Positions 35,685-44,000 of a DNA stretch of 57,627 bases are shown piece by piece; within the stretch, counting starts at the first letter, position 1, and each line of letters opens with the position of its first letter. Where the stretch lies: IMG/VR virus record IMGVR_UViG_3300031702_000006, positions 1-57,627 of that record. One strand, given 5' to 3'. The translations under genes were made by a program, and so were the position numbers. The DNA comes from a virus. The notes beneath the pieces were generated by a model. It saw only the letters and a program-made list of their open reading frames with translations. It was not told where the DNA came from and searched no databases.

Positions 35685-35996
35685 TTATGCATTTTTGTAA
35701 GCTTCTTTTTCCCAAGGCAAATTCTTTGCCCCTTCTTTCATTGAAGCTCTAGAGTATTTTTTTCCTTTCCAAGTAACCGTATCGTTATCATAGGATAAGT
35801 CACCTCTGTCCATTTGGTCTAAGTGTACTTTTTCATGATCTATAACTTCTTTAATCTGGTCAGGATCCGTAAGCTCTTTATTTATAACTATAGTACCATT
35901 GTCATTAGCTTTACCTAAAACGCCTTCTTCCATATCTATTTTATATATAGGAGTATTGTCGTTGTCATAAGGTGCGCCTTTCATTATAAATGCCAT
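35685..35996 (-). CDS. Small zincin-like protein (103 aa)
   Basis: The sequence VIDHEKVHLDQMDRGDLSYD contains HExxH (HEKVH) with an acidic residue downstream, a Zn-peptidase-like signature, followed by VTWKGKKYSR and LPWEKEAYKNA. This arrangement is common in small phage proteins that resemble the SprT/IrrE-type or M78-like minimal metallopeptidases. No third ligand is certain. A maturation or anti-host role is possible. Unknown target. Confidence 0.6.
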   Translation of the reverse strand: MAFIMKGAPYDNDNTPIYKIDMEEGVLGKANDNGTIVINKELTDPDQIKEVIDHEKVHLDQMDRGDLSYDNDTVTWKGKKYSRASMKEGAKNLPWEKEAYKNA

Positions 35997-35998
35997 AG

Positions 35999-36157
35999 TT
36001 ATTGTTTATACGGTAATATTTTATTCAATGCTTCTTTTCTTTGTTGACAACCACAGGGAATATTTAATCCCTGTGATACTGTGTCAACTAAAGTTTTAAT
36101 TCCGGTTGCTTCTGTAAATTTCTCTACGGTGTCGCCAAAACCTTTTGATTTGTTCAT
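35999..36157 (-). CDS. Small conserved phage protein with CxC (52 aa)
   Basis: Reads MNKSKGFGDTVEKFTEATGI, then KTLVDTVSQGLNIPCGCQQR and KEALNKILPYKQ. The pattern GFGDTVEKFTEATGI...CGC..RKEALN..LPY is one I recall from many marine phages; function unknown. The start shares TAATG with the stop of the gene upstream. A strong nested hairpin (36043-36088) lies inside the coding sequence. Confidence 0.65.
   Translation of the reverse strand: MNKSKGFGDTVEKFTEATGIKTLVDTVSQGLNIPCGCQQRKEALNKILPYKQ
36043..36088 (-). other. Nested 15-bp hairpin inside a small gene
   Basis: GTTGACA (36043-36049) pairs with TGTCAAC (36082-36088), and inside this CACAGGGA (36052-36059) pairs with TCCCTGTG (36068-36075) around an 8-base loop. 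Every base in both stems pairs. It lies within the CxC small gene, in the region encoding VDTVSQGLNIPCGCQQ. It could be an RNA processing or stability signal. Confidence 0.65.
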
Positions 36158-36543
36158 TAAGCTGTGAACGTTGCATTAGAAGCATACATTTGTAAATTAC
36201 CAACTAACGGCGCTTGCCCTGGAGTTGGTACTCCAGTTGTTTGGTCTTTTCCAAGAGTCACTGTAGCTTTAATACCACCTGGATTAGCGGTCATAGCTCT
36301 ATTAACTGATTGAATAACAGACGTTCCAGCTGTTATAACTGGAATATTTGCAGCTGCTCCCGTTGGTACTGTTTTAATTAAAAACGTAACAGTTGACGTT
36401 GCTGTTGCTGATAAACCTAAAGTAAGTAATCCGGTTCCAGTGTTGTAATTTACGTGTCTAATTAGATCTACGTTTACTAGAACTGGTCCTTCTGTAGTAG
36501 GTGCTGCGCTGTTTACGATGTTAAATGATAAAAATTTTGCCAT
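36157..36543 (-). CDS. Probable virion surface protein (128 aa)
   Basis: Thr/Ala/Val-rich beta protein: MAKFLSFNIVNSAAPTTEGP, then VLVNVDLIRHVNYNTGTGLL and VTFLIKTVPTGA. It has almost no charge and no Cys, like the decoration-type gene at 34232-34942. It starts after a G-free leader of CAAC/AAC repeats. Virion association is inferred from composition and place in the late block. Confidence 0.5.
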   Translation of the reverse strand: MAKFLSFNIVNSAAPTTEGPVLVNVDLIRHVNYNTGTGLLTLGLSATATSTVTFLIKTVPTGAAANIPVITAGTSVIQSVNRAMTANPGGIKATVTLGKDQTTGVPTPGQAPLVGNLQMYASNATFTA

Positions 36544-36613
36544 TGTGTTTGTTGTTTGTTGTTGTTTATGTAGTTATTTTTAGGTTTATCACAGTCCTAT
36601 CTGTTTTAGTCAT

Positions 36614-37060
36614 TTATTTTCTTAGTTTACCTTTAAGAACTTTACCCATGTTTTTAGCTGGTACTTCTTTTTTTCCGTACATTTTAGCAGGTGAAGAATA
36701 ATCTTTTTTAGATTTACTGTCGTCTCCTTTTTTTCCACCATACATTTTAACAGGAGCGTGAGTAATACCTTTAGATCTAGTAAATTCATCATGCATCATA
36801 GCAGCAGATCTACCGCCTGTCATGTCTTTATCTAACGGCATGTCAGTTAATTCATCACTCATGTAAGCCATAGGACCTTTTTCCTTGCCTTCCATATGAT
36901 TAGGTGATTTATGGTCTGCTATATTGTTTTTTAAATAATTCAAACGCGCGCTAGCGCTTAAGTTTTTGTCATAAGCTTGTTTAGCGTCGTATGCTTCATC
37001 GCTTTTTTTACTGAATTTTGGATGATTTCCAGAATATTGTCCGTAGTGTCCTTGTCCCAT
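36614..37060 (-). CDS. Hydrophilic phage protein with KMYG motifs (148 aa)
   Basis: Disordered, lysine-rich protein with an N-terminal MGQGHYGQYSGNHPKFSKKS and two late repeats, APVKMYGGKKGDD and SPAKMYGKKEVPAK. Similar KMYG/KMYS tags occur in the 45-residue gene at 37785-37922. It has no recognised domain. Such proteins are common in marine phages and may be virion or DNA-binding proteins. Confidence 0.55.
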   Translation of the reverse strand: MGQGHYGQYSGNHPKFSKKSDEAYDAKQAYDKNLSASARLNYLKNNIADHKSPNHMEGKEKGPMAYMSDELTDMPLDKDMTGGRSAAMMHDEFTRSKGITHAPVKMYGGKKGDDSKSKKDYSSPAKMYGKKEVPAKNMGKVLKGKLRK

Positions 37061-37093
37061 GTTAGTTGTTTTTAGTTATTGTTATTGTTGTTG

Positions 37094-37378
37094 TTATTTT
37101 TTTTTATTTGAATTACAAAAACTTTTTGCAGCTCCAATGCTTCCAAATCCCCATTTTTTTAAAGCCATTGCTTTTTTAGTTGGTTTTCCTTTAGCATCTT
37201 TCATTGCTCCTTGCATACCTGCAAATCTACAAGCAAAAGAAACTCTTCTAGAGTTTTTACCCTTAGTAAGTCTTTTACCCAACGTTTTACCTGTTTCTTT
37301 AGTGTAAGTAGAACGCATAGACCTGTTCTGTTTTTCGTAAGACTGGTCTGTTATTTTAAAAGGACTTTTAGACACCAT
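37094..37378 (-). CDS. Small basic conserved protein (94 aa)
   Basis: Strongly basic. The C-terminal half (VSFACRFAGMQGAMKDAKGK, then PTKKAMALKKWGFGS) looks like a compact conserved motif, seen from memory in other phages as CRFAGM.G.MKD.KGKPT..ALALKKWGFGS. The function is unknown. Nucleic-acid binding is plausible from the charge. Confidence 0.6.
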   Translation of the reverse strand: MVSKSPFKITDQSYEKQNRSMRSTYTKETGKTLGKRLTKGKNSRRVSFACRFAGMQGAMKDAKGKPTKKAMALKKWGFGSIGAAKSFCNSNKKK

Positions 37379-37395
37379 ATGCTATATCTTAATTA

Positions 37396-37548
37396 TTACT
37401 TCTTTTCTTTAAGTTTTACCCACTTAGTTATTGTATAACCAATACTTATAAGTAATAAAAAAACCTTTAATCCAACTTCTACGTGAGTCATACTTATAGC
37501 TAACGTAGTTGTATTTAATATCAATATTTTCAAATCTGCCATTTTCAT
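37396..37548 (-). CDS. Small single-helix membrane protein (50 aa)
   Basis: Reads MKMADLKILILNTTTLAISM, then THVEVGLKVFLLLISIGYTI, and ends TKWVKLKEKK. One membrane segment at about residues 24-41 and a basic tail give an N-out/C-in topology. It may be a small holin accessory or antiholin. An ATG six bases downstream is an alternative start. No homologue is recognised. Confidence 0.5.
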   Translation of the reverse strand: MKMADLKILILNTTTLAISMTHVEVGLKVFLLLISIGYTITKWVKLKEKK

Positions 37549-37558
37549 TTTAAAAACG

Positions 37559-37780
37559 TTAGTAATTACCTTTAGCTATCTGAGTGATTGGCAGTCTTTT
37601 GTTCATGCTAACTGCTGATTCAGGAAATTTAGATACTTGCATACCCATAATACCTGAACTAGATCCAGAACCATGTAGTCTACCTTCTTGATTAAGAGGT
37701 CCATCCCATATATGAGATTCACCTACTACTCCTACTTTCTTGCCTTTACTTGCTTTTTGAAATGCTTCGTCGTTATGCAT
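37559..37780 (-). CDS. Small hypothetical protein (73 aa)
   Basis: Soluble, Gly/Ser-rich protein (GRLHGSGSSSGIMGMQVSKF, then PESAVSMNKRLPITQIAKGN). The segment KKVGVVGESHIWDGPLNQEG might form a small beta hairpin. I recognise nothing. It sits in the run of small late genes. Confidence 0.5.
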   Translation of the reverse strand: MHNDEAFQKASKGKKVGVVGESHIWDGPLNQEGRLHGSGSSSGIMGMQVSKFPESAVSMNKRLPITQIAKGNY

Positions 37781-37784
37781 AATA

Positions 37785-37922
37785 TTATTTTTTATTTGCT
37801 CTTCTAGAGTCGTGATTATATCCTTTATCTTTTAACGATAAATGTTGTTTCATAGTATTAGCATCTTTTACTATACCAGTCTTGCTATACATTTTATGAG
37901 GTTTAAATTTCTTAGTTGCCAT
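37785..37922 (-). CDS. Small basic protein with KMYS tag (45 aa)
   Basis: Reads MATKKFKPHKMYSKTGIVKD, then ANTMKQHLSLKDKGYNHDSR and RANKK. The PHKMYSKTG start resembles the KMYGKK tags of the 148-residue gene nearby. Basic, no domain known. Supported by tight spacing with both neighbours (4 bases each side). Confidence 0.5.
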   Translation of the reverse strand: MATKKFKPHKMYSKTGIVKDANTMKQHLSLKDKGYNHDSRRANKK

Positions 37923-37926
37923 GATT

Positions 37927-38091
37927 TTATTTGCTAGCGTGTAACGCTTTTATGTTATTCAAAGCAGCTTTTCTACTGGCAAAACCTTTTCTCCAGATTC
38001 CACCCTTCTTATTGTTTAATATATAAAAACTTCCGTTAGAACCTCTTATACATCCTTTGTCTGTGTCTGCACAACCTTTTCCTGATTTCAT
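37927..38091 (-). CDS. Small Cys-containing protein (54 aa)
   Basis: Reads MKSGKGCADTDKGCIRGSNG, then SFYILNNKKGGIWRKGFASR and KAALNNIKALHASK. The layout (two Cys, a short strand pair SFYILNNKKGGIWRKGFASR, then a helix) suggests a compact basic fold. The function is unknown. Confidence 0.5.
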   Translation of the reverse strand: MKSGKGCADTDKGCIRGSNGSFYILNNKKGGIWRKGFASRKAALNNIKALHASK

Positions 38092-38094
38092 AAT

Positions 38095-38304
38095 TTATAC
38101 CATTTGTTGATTACCTACTGGCCCAAACATACCTTTAATCTTTTCTTGATTAGTCAAAGAATTTGAAGGTACAGGCTGAGGGTTAAAAGCTAAATTTCTA
38201 TTACCTTGCGGCTGTGTAGGATCAGTATTAACAATAGGAACAGCACCTAAATCATTTTGTGCTTGATCTTGTGGGACTGCGCCCGGGTTTATAGCTTGCT
38301 GCAT
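38095..38304 (-). CDS. Pro/Asn/Gln-rich small protein (69 aa)
   Basis: Low-complexity sequence (GAVPQDQAQNDLGAVPIVNT, then QPQGNRNLAFNPQPVPSNSL) with a short end KIKGMFGPVGNQQMV. Likely unstructured. It lies between the small Cys gene and the wing-helix-like gene, 1 base from the latter. The function is unknown. Confidence 0.5.
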   Translation of the reverse strand: MQQAINPGAVPQDQAQNDLGAVPIVNTDPTQPQGNRNLAFNPQPVPSNSLTNQEKIKGMFGPVGNQQMV

Positions 38305-38305
38305 A

Positions 38306-38752
38306 TTATCTATTTTTATCGTTATTTACATTATGAATTGAAGTGATTAAAACTTTATCTGTGTAGCATAATCCTTTCATTATCTTATTACGTCTAGTGC
38401 TAGTTGGTATATCTTCTTCACCAAGCATTATACGATACATTCTTGCTATTAGCTGTCTACACTTGAATGAAACTTTATATATGTTATATTTCTGAGTGGT
38501 TCTGTTTCTATTTCTAAAAACTACAACCCATCCTTCTTTAACTAATTTGTTCCAGCGTCTATTATCCCAGCTGTAGGAGTATGTACCGATTTTAAAATCT
38601 TGTTTAGTAAATAAACCCATACAGTCAAAGTATATTAACAACTCTAACTCAGCATCATTAAGCTGATTGGTTTTGCAGGCCCATTTACGTATAATTCTAT
38701 AATGCTTAATTAAGTTTAATTCCTTAATATCACTAGATGTTAATTTTCTCAT
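38306..38752 (-). CDS. Winged-helix-like phage protein (148 aa)
   Basis: A helix-rich basic protein. Helices followed by a strand pair (LELLIYFDCMGLFTKQDFKI, then RRWNKLVKEGWVVVFRNRNR, then QKYNIYKVSFKCRQLIARMY) fit a MarR-type winged helix. The final part is Lys/Arg-rich. This type recurs in flavobacterial phages near chaperonin or structural genes. It could regulate late genes or act as a packaging factor. It overlaps the groES stop by 4 bases. Confidence 0.55.
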   Translation of the reverse strand: MRKLTSSDIKELNLIKHYRIIRKWACKTNQLNDAELELLIYFDCMGLFTKQDFKIGTYSYSWDNRRWNKLVKEGWVVVFRNRNRTTQKYNIYKVSFKCRQLIARMYRIMLGEEDIPTSTRRNKIMKGLCYTDKVLITSIHNVNNDKNR

Positions 38753-39009
38753 AACACCACAACGACATCCTGTAGCTTAATTACTGTGTATTTTTCTTTA
38801 TCAAACTCAACGCCGTGACCAGCGTGTTTGTCATAGTAGATCTTATCACCTTGTTTTAAAACTTTTATTTCATCACTAACTGAATGAATTGTAGCTTTTC
38901 TATACCTGATGTCTTCTCTATCTTTTTCTATTATAAGTAAACCGCCTTTTGACTTTTCAGCGATTACTTTGTCTGGTGTGATTATAATATTATTACCTAT
39001 TGCTTTCAT
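38749..39009 (-). CDS. groES: Co-chaperonin GroES
   Basis: An 86-residue chaperonin-10. The N-terminal strand (IGNNIIITPDKVI), the mobile loop with AEKSKGGLLI (hydrophobic triplet like the IVL of E. coli GroES), and the core VLKQGDKIYYDKHAGHGVEF with the final strands YTVIKLQDVVVVL are all present. It overlaps the end of groEL by 17 bases. It is downstream of groEL, the reverse of the bacterial groES-groEL order. It would cap the phage GroEL, or the host one, to fold virion proteins. Confidence 0.88.
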   Translation of the reverse strand: MKAIGNNIIITPDKVIAEKSKGGLLIIEKDREDIRYRKATIHSVSDEIKVLKQGDKIYYDKHAGHGVEFDKEKYTVIKLQDVVVVL

Positions 39010-40549
39010 CGATACGTAAATTATTGATTACACAATCAGTTGATAATATTGTAGTAGCCACGGAAGCTGCATTACGAAGAGCACTTTTCGTAACTAATAA
39101 AGGATCAATAATTCCTGACTTAATCATATTAACCATATTTCCTGTAACCACATCTAGACCTTCTCCTGTACTTTCTGGTATATCATAGTCTAATATGCCA
39201 GCATTAACAAGTATTGTCTTAAACGGCGCCTTAACTGCTTCTAGTAGAGCTTGCTCACTTAATGAACTAGTATCTATAGAATTTGCTGCATTTAGCAGAG
39301 CAATTCCACCACCGGGAACTATACCTTCCTTTATCGCAGCCTTAGTAGCACATATTGCATCTTCTACTCTATCTGTTTTTTCTTTTAATTCAATATCAGA
39401 GTTTGCACCTACTTTAACAACTGCAATCTTAGCTGATAGTCTAGCTAATCGTTTCTCTAGCATTTGAACCTTGAAAGGAGGTGGATTCTTACTTAATTCA
39501 TCTTTAATAAAATCAATTAATCCTAAAACTTCTTCTGACTGACTTTCAATTTGAATGATAGTGTCTTTTTCAGAAGTAATAGACTTAACACATGAACCTA
39601 AGAACTCAGGTTGAATTAAATCCATATCATCGCCTAAATCCTCATTAATAACCGTAGCTCCTGTTAAGCAAGCTAAGTCATCTAGCATTTCTCTTTTGTT
39701 AATACCAAAAGTAGGGGCATTGATAACGTTTACCTTTATATTTCCTTTAGTTTTGTTCATTGCTAACGTAGCGGCAACCGCTGGTTCCATGTCAGCAACA
39801 ATAAGTAAAGGTTTATTGTTTTTTATAACATACTCTAATATAGATTGAATCTGTCTAACATTTTCTACTGGTGATTCCACTAATAGAACTGCAGGATTAT
39901 CTAATTCACATGTTTTCTTTTCTAAGTCAGTCATGAAATGCTGATTCGTAGTACCTTTATCATACTGAACGCCATCAACTATTTCTACTTCTGTATCTGC
40001 TGTAGCTACAGGTTCCATCATAACCACACCTGTCTCTCCTACCGCTCTAAAAGCATCTCCGATTACTTTACCTAAGTAAGGATCATTATTGGTTGAGATA
40101 GTTGCTATCTGGTCAATCATGTCTCCTTTAACTGGAGTACTGTTTTTTTCTAAAAACTTAATAACTTTATTAACAGCTAAGTTAATACCGTTTTTTAAGT
40201 CTCTAGGACTAATATCTTTTTTAACTTTAGATGCTTCAGCTAGTATAGCGTGTGCTAATACTGTTGCTGTTGTAGTTCCGTCGCCAGCTTCCATAACTGT
40301 TTTTCTCGCAGCTTCTTTTAAAAGAGTTGCGCCCATATTCTCTACGGGGTCTAGTAAAACAATTGAGTTGGCTACTGTAACTCCATCTTTAGTAATAATT
40401 GGTCTTCCGGTTGAATCTTCCAATAAAACACACTTACCGCTAGCTCCAAGCGTGGAGCTAACAGCTTTTGTGAGTTTACTTATACCTTCAAATACTTGAT
40501 CTTGAGCTTCTTGCCCAAAATTAAGGTTCTTGACTATTAAGTCTGACAT
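38993..40549 (-). CDS. groEL: Phage chaperonin GroEL
   Basis: A full-length 60-kDa chaperonin (518 aa). ATPase motifs are intact: TKDGVTV near residue 50, EAGDGTTTATVLA with the catalytic Asp near 88, and VEDAICATKAAIKEGIVPGG with the second Asp. The apical domain contains VNVINAPTFGINKREMLDDL, which fits the substrate/GroES binding region. The Gly-Gly-Met tail of bacterial GroEL is missing; the end is NNLRIDESNR. Upstream of the start is an (AAATT)n leader. The gene is likely active in folding capsid or tail proteins. Confidence 0.94.
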   Translation of the reverse strand: MSDLIVKNLNFGQEAQDQVFEGISKLTKAVSSTLGASGKCVLLEDSTGRPIITKDGVTVANSIVLLDPVENMGATLLKEAARKTVMEAGDGTTTATVLAHAILAEASKVKKDISPRDLKNGINLAVNKVIKFLEKNSTPVKGDMIDQIATISTNNDPYLGKVIGDAFRAVGETGVVMMEPVATADTEVEIVDGVQYDKGTTNQHFMTDLEKKTCELDNPAVLLVESPVENVRQIQSILEYVIKNNKPLLIVADMEPAVAATLAMNKTKGNIKVNVINAPTFGINKREMLDDLACLTGATVINEDLGDDMDLIQPEFLGSCVKSITSEKDTIIQIESQSEEVLGLIDFIKDELSKNPPPFKVQMLEKRLARLSAKIAVVKVGANSDIELKEKTDRVEDAICATKAAIKEGIVPGGGIALLNAANSIDTSSLSEQALLEAVKAPFKTILVNAGILDYDIPESTGEGLDVVTGNMVNMIKSGIIDPLLVTKSALRNAASVATTILSTDCVINNLRIDESNR

Positions 40550-40580
40550 ATTTAATTTAATTTAATTTGATTGAATTTTA

Positions 40581-40865
40581 CTATTTGAAAGTCTTTACAA
40601 CTTTAGGTCCATTGATGAACTCTACTTTTTTAGAGTAATGATCAACTGATTTATTGATAGCTGTTTCAGCTCCTTCTACAGTTTCTCTTCTTGTTACATC
40701 AATCCAGGCGTCGTTAAGATCCTGGTATTCGGTTTGATAAAACCCATTTGGCAATTGAACAATCCTCCAGTTTGATTTCTCTGATAGGGTTTTCCATAGC
40801 TTAATTGTTTCTTCGGTTACTTGTGGTTGACTATTCCACGATTGAGTCTGGTAAAAAAACGTCAT
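40581..40865 (-). CDS. Small hypothetical protein (94 aa)
   Basis: Soluble alpha/beta protein with several Trp (SNWRIVQLPNGFYQTEYQDL, then WIDVTRRETVEGAETAINKS). The NGFYQTEY..DLNDAWIDVTRRETVEGAE part is familiar from marine phages as a short conserved protein of unknown role, resembling a small strand-helix cap. It is the last small gene before groEL in the transcript, 31 bases upstream of the groEL start, and may be expressed with it. Confidence 0.55.
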   Translation of the reverse strand: MTFFYQTQSWNSQPQVTEETIKLWKTLSEKSNWRIVQLPNGFYQTEYQDLNDAWIDVTRRETVEGAETAINKSVDHYSKKVEFINGPKVVKTFK

Positions 40866-40968
40866 TGGTTTTGGTTTTATTGGTTGGTTTACACTTTTGG
40901 TTTAATCATAGCTAGTAAACCGTTAACTATGTTTTATATTATCACTTGTTTTTAACTATATTTCCATA

Positions 40969-41002
40969 AGTTATAGCGCACTGTATTGAGTACGCTATAA
41001 CT
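40969..41002. terminator. Strong hairpin between fibre and small-gene clusters
   Basis: AGTTATAGCG (40969-40978) pairs perfectly with CGCTATAACT (40993-41002), with a further ACT/AGT pairing inside. It lies just after the stop of the 2140-residue fibre gene on the minus strand. There is no clear T tract on either side, so it may stabilise the fibre mRNA or partly terminate. The 40866-40968 gap shows no gene. Confidence 0.65.
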
Positions 41003-41012
41003 ATTTGAATTA

Positions 41013-44000
41013 TTATCTAGCTTTTAGTAGTTCTATTTCCGCTTTCAGCTCTTGTATTGATTTAACTAACAAGGGAACTATTTTAGAATAGTCAACCTGT
41101 TGAGTTTCTTCTGCATCTTTTTCTCCTGTTACTGCATCAGGTAAAACCTCTTGAAGTTCGTGAGCCATTACACCATAACTTCTGCTTTCGTCAGATTTCC
41201 ATTTAAAGTCATAAACAGGAATATCAGAAATCATATCCAAACCATTAAAGTCTTGTAAATCTTCTTTTAATCTATAATCAGAAGTTGTGTTGAAAGAGGT
41301 CGAATTACTATTTGCATGCGATATACTACCAGCAGAGGTACTTCCTACAACGAAAAGTGTTGAAATATTTGAGCTACTTACGCTATTTATACCGACTCGT
41401 AATGCTATTCCATCGTCGCCATTATAGCAATTAACTAAAGTTCCACCACTTGATCCAAGAGGATAAACGCCAAAACCATCAGCATCAGTATTTGCAGTTG
41501 TTTGGTTTACTAGAAATTGTCCAGCGTTTGTAAGACGCATTGCTTCTTTTAAGTCAGGCCCTGGTGATCGATTTTGTTTATAGGTGTAAAAAGACATACC
41601 CGCAAGGGCTCCATTAGTAGTTTCATTAACACTTTTTATGCTGCCTCCAATTCCTCCTGTTACCGAAGTATCATTAGCTCCAAAGTTTAATTCTGAATTT
41701 ATTGTACCTACTGCACCATTAATTGGACCTCCTTTAACTTCAATAGCACCTGTAACACCATCTACAGCTTGTACTTGAAGTAAAGCTCCTGGAGTGTCCG
41801 TTCCTATACCGACGTTGCCTTGGTAATCAATAGTGAAAGTTTTCGCCCCATCGCCAGTTATAGGGTTGTTGCCTATTGCTCCACTCTTATAAATATGAAA
41901 ATTACCAGGATTAGAATCCGCGGGACCAATACCCCAGTTTCTAACATTAGCTTGAGTAGCTGTTGAATCAAATCTAATTACAGGTGCTTGGGGGTAGCTA
42001 TTAGTGTTACCTAGTAAAGTAAGTTTACTAGCAGGAGCGTTTGATCCTATACCAACATTACCGTTAGCTGCAATTCTCATGCGTTCGGTATTGTTGTAAG
42101 TAGCAAATGCCATACCCATATCAGCACCACTTGCAATCTCTGCTTTCATAGACACAGAACCTCTAATCACTGCTCCTGGTCCTGAAGCATCTGCCGAGAA
42201 AAAGTCTAGTGAACCTATAGTGTTTCCTATAGCCCACGATCCATCATTCTTCAAGCATCCCAATCTAATTCTAGCTGTATCAACATTAGGACTTTCTACA
42301 TTTAAAAGTGCATCAGGAGTAAGAGTTCCGATACCAATATTGCCTCCTTGTGTTATGACTAAATTTGAACCTCCCACACTGTTAGTGAAATTATATAAAG
42401 GTCTTGCCGCTTCGCTTGTTGTAGCGTTGTAAAATTCTGTCTCAGTGTAAATAGCTCCTCTTTTCATACCTTGAAAAGACTGTGTTGCATTGTAAGAAAG
42501 GCTTATACTTCCGTCAACAGTTAAAGCTGTATCAGGAGCAGCAGTTCCTACACCAACGTTGCCGGTTGATGCTATACGCACTTTTTCTGTGTTGTCCGTC
42601 TTGAATATTATATTAGAATCTACAGAAGTATGATTAGCATCATAATCAGCACTTAAAGTTAAATTTTGATTAGCTAAAAGTTCCGTACTACCTGCTGACC
42701 TTGATATTTTAAAAACTTCATAATTAGGACTTACTCCTCTGCTAAAAATTTGAAAATCCTGACTACCACTTGTACCTACTGTCTGAATTTCTAATAAAGC
42801 AGAAGGTGTACCAGTTCCGATACCAACGCTTTTTGCAAAATTCATATTACCTAAGCTATTAAAAGAAAATGCTGTATCAGGAGCATTTATACCATAAGTA
42901 AAAAACATTGTATCTGAAGACCTTACTATCCTCATTGCTTCATTATTACTTTCTCCTGCTTGTGGTACAAAATAAATTTGATTAGTGCCATCTAAACTTA
43001 CAACTCCTGTAAAAGTCACAGATGTTCCTGTTAAATTTCCTGTTAAAGTTCCACCAGATAGTGGCAAATAAGGTCCACCTTCACCACCACCTGCCTGAAT
43101 AGAAACTACTCCAGCAGCATTAGTTACTAGAGTACCTGCAGATTGGTAACCTTTTAAAGTAAGAACACCAGCAGAAGATATAAGCATTCTTTCAGCAGAA
43201 TTGGTACCAAATCTCATTAAATCGCTACTATGATTATAATCTATAAAACCTCCGGATGTGCTTGCCGCATCTTGAAAATATACACTAGCAGTACCAGTGT
43301 TGGTAGTTGCTATAGTGATTCCATTGTCGTTGTTTGTTGTGTTACCAATAACTAGATTATCAGCATTGACATTAGGAAGTGGTGCCACGAAGTTGTTTCC
43401 GATACCTACGTTACCAGCAGTATTCATCATAACTTTAGTCGTACCCGATAAGTTAAATTCTAAAGCCCCTGTATTTCCTAAAGATATATTTGATCCTATA
43501 GACCATATCGTAGAAAAGTTAAGAATTTTAAAGTCTATCTGTGCGTTTTGACCGGCACCGGTGCTTTCTAGTCTTGCTATTGCATTATTACCTTCTACGT
43601 GTAATTTCCTATCAGGAGTATCAGTCCCGATACCTACATCGCCGGCACCATCAATAAACAAATCCGTATTTGTAGTTGCAGCACCTCTGAAAAATGCATG
43701 CTTACCAGTAGTTGCTTCAGTTCTATACTCATTACGTCCAGTGCCAGCGTCGTGGCCTATAGAACCTCTATATGTTGCATTATTACTAAATTCTATTTGT
43801 TTTCTAGCGTCTGATGTGTCAATAACCATAAGCATTGTTTTCGTACCTAAGTTAGTTACAGAACCAATACCTAATCTCTTATTAGTATTATCCCAATTAA
43901 ACTTTGCATCACCATTTAAATTAGAAGTTGCATCCCAAAAAGTAACTTGAGTAGCCGCACCAGTACCAGTAATTGTACTTCCAGCTTGCCAGGTTGGAGA

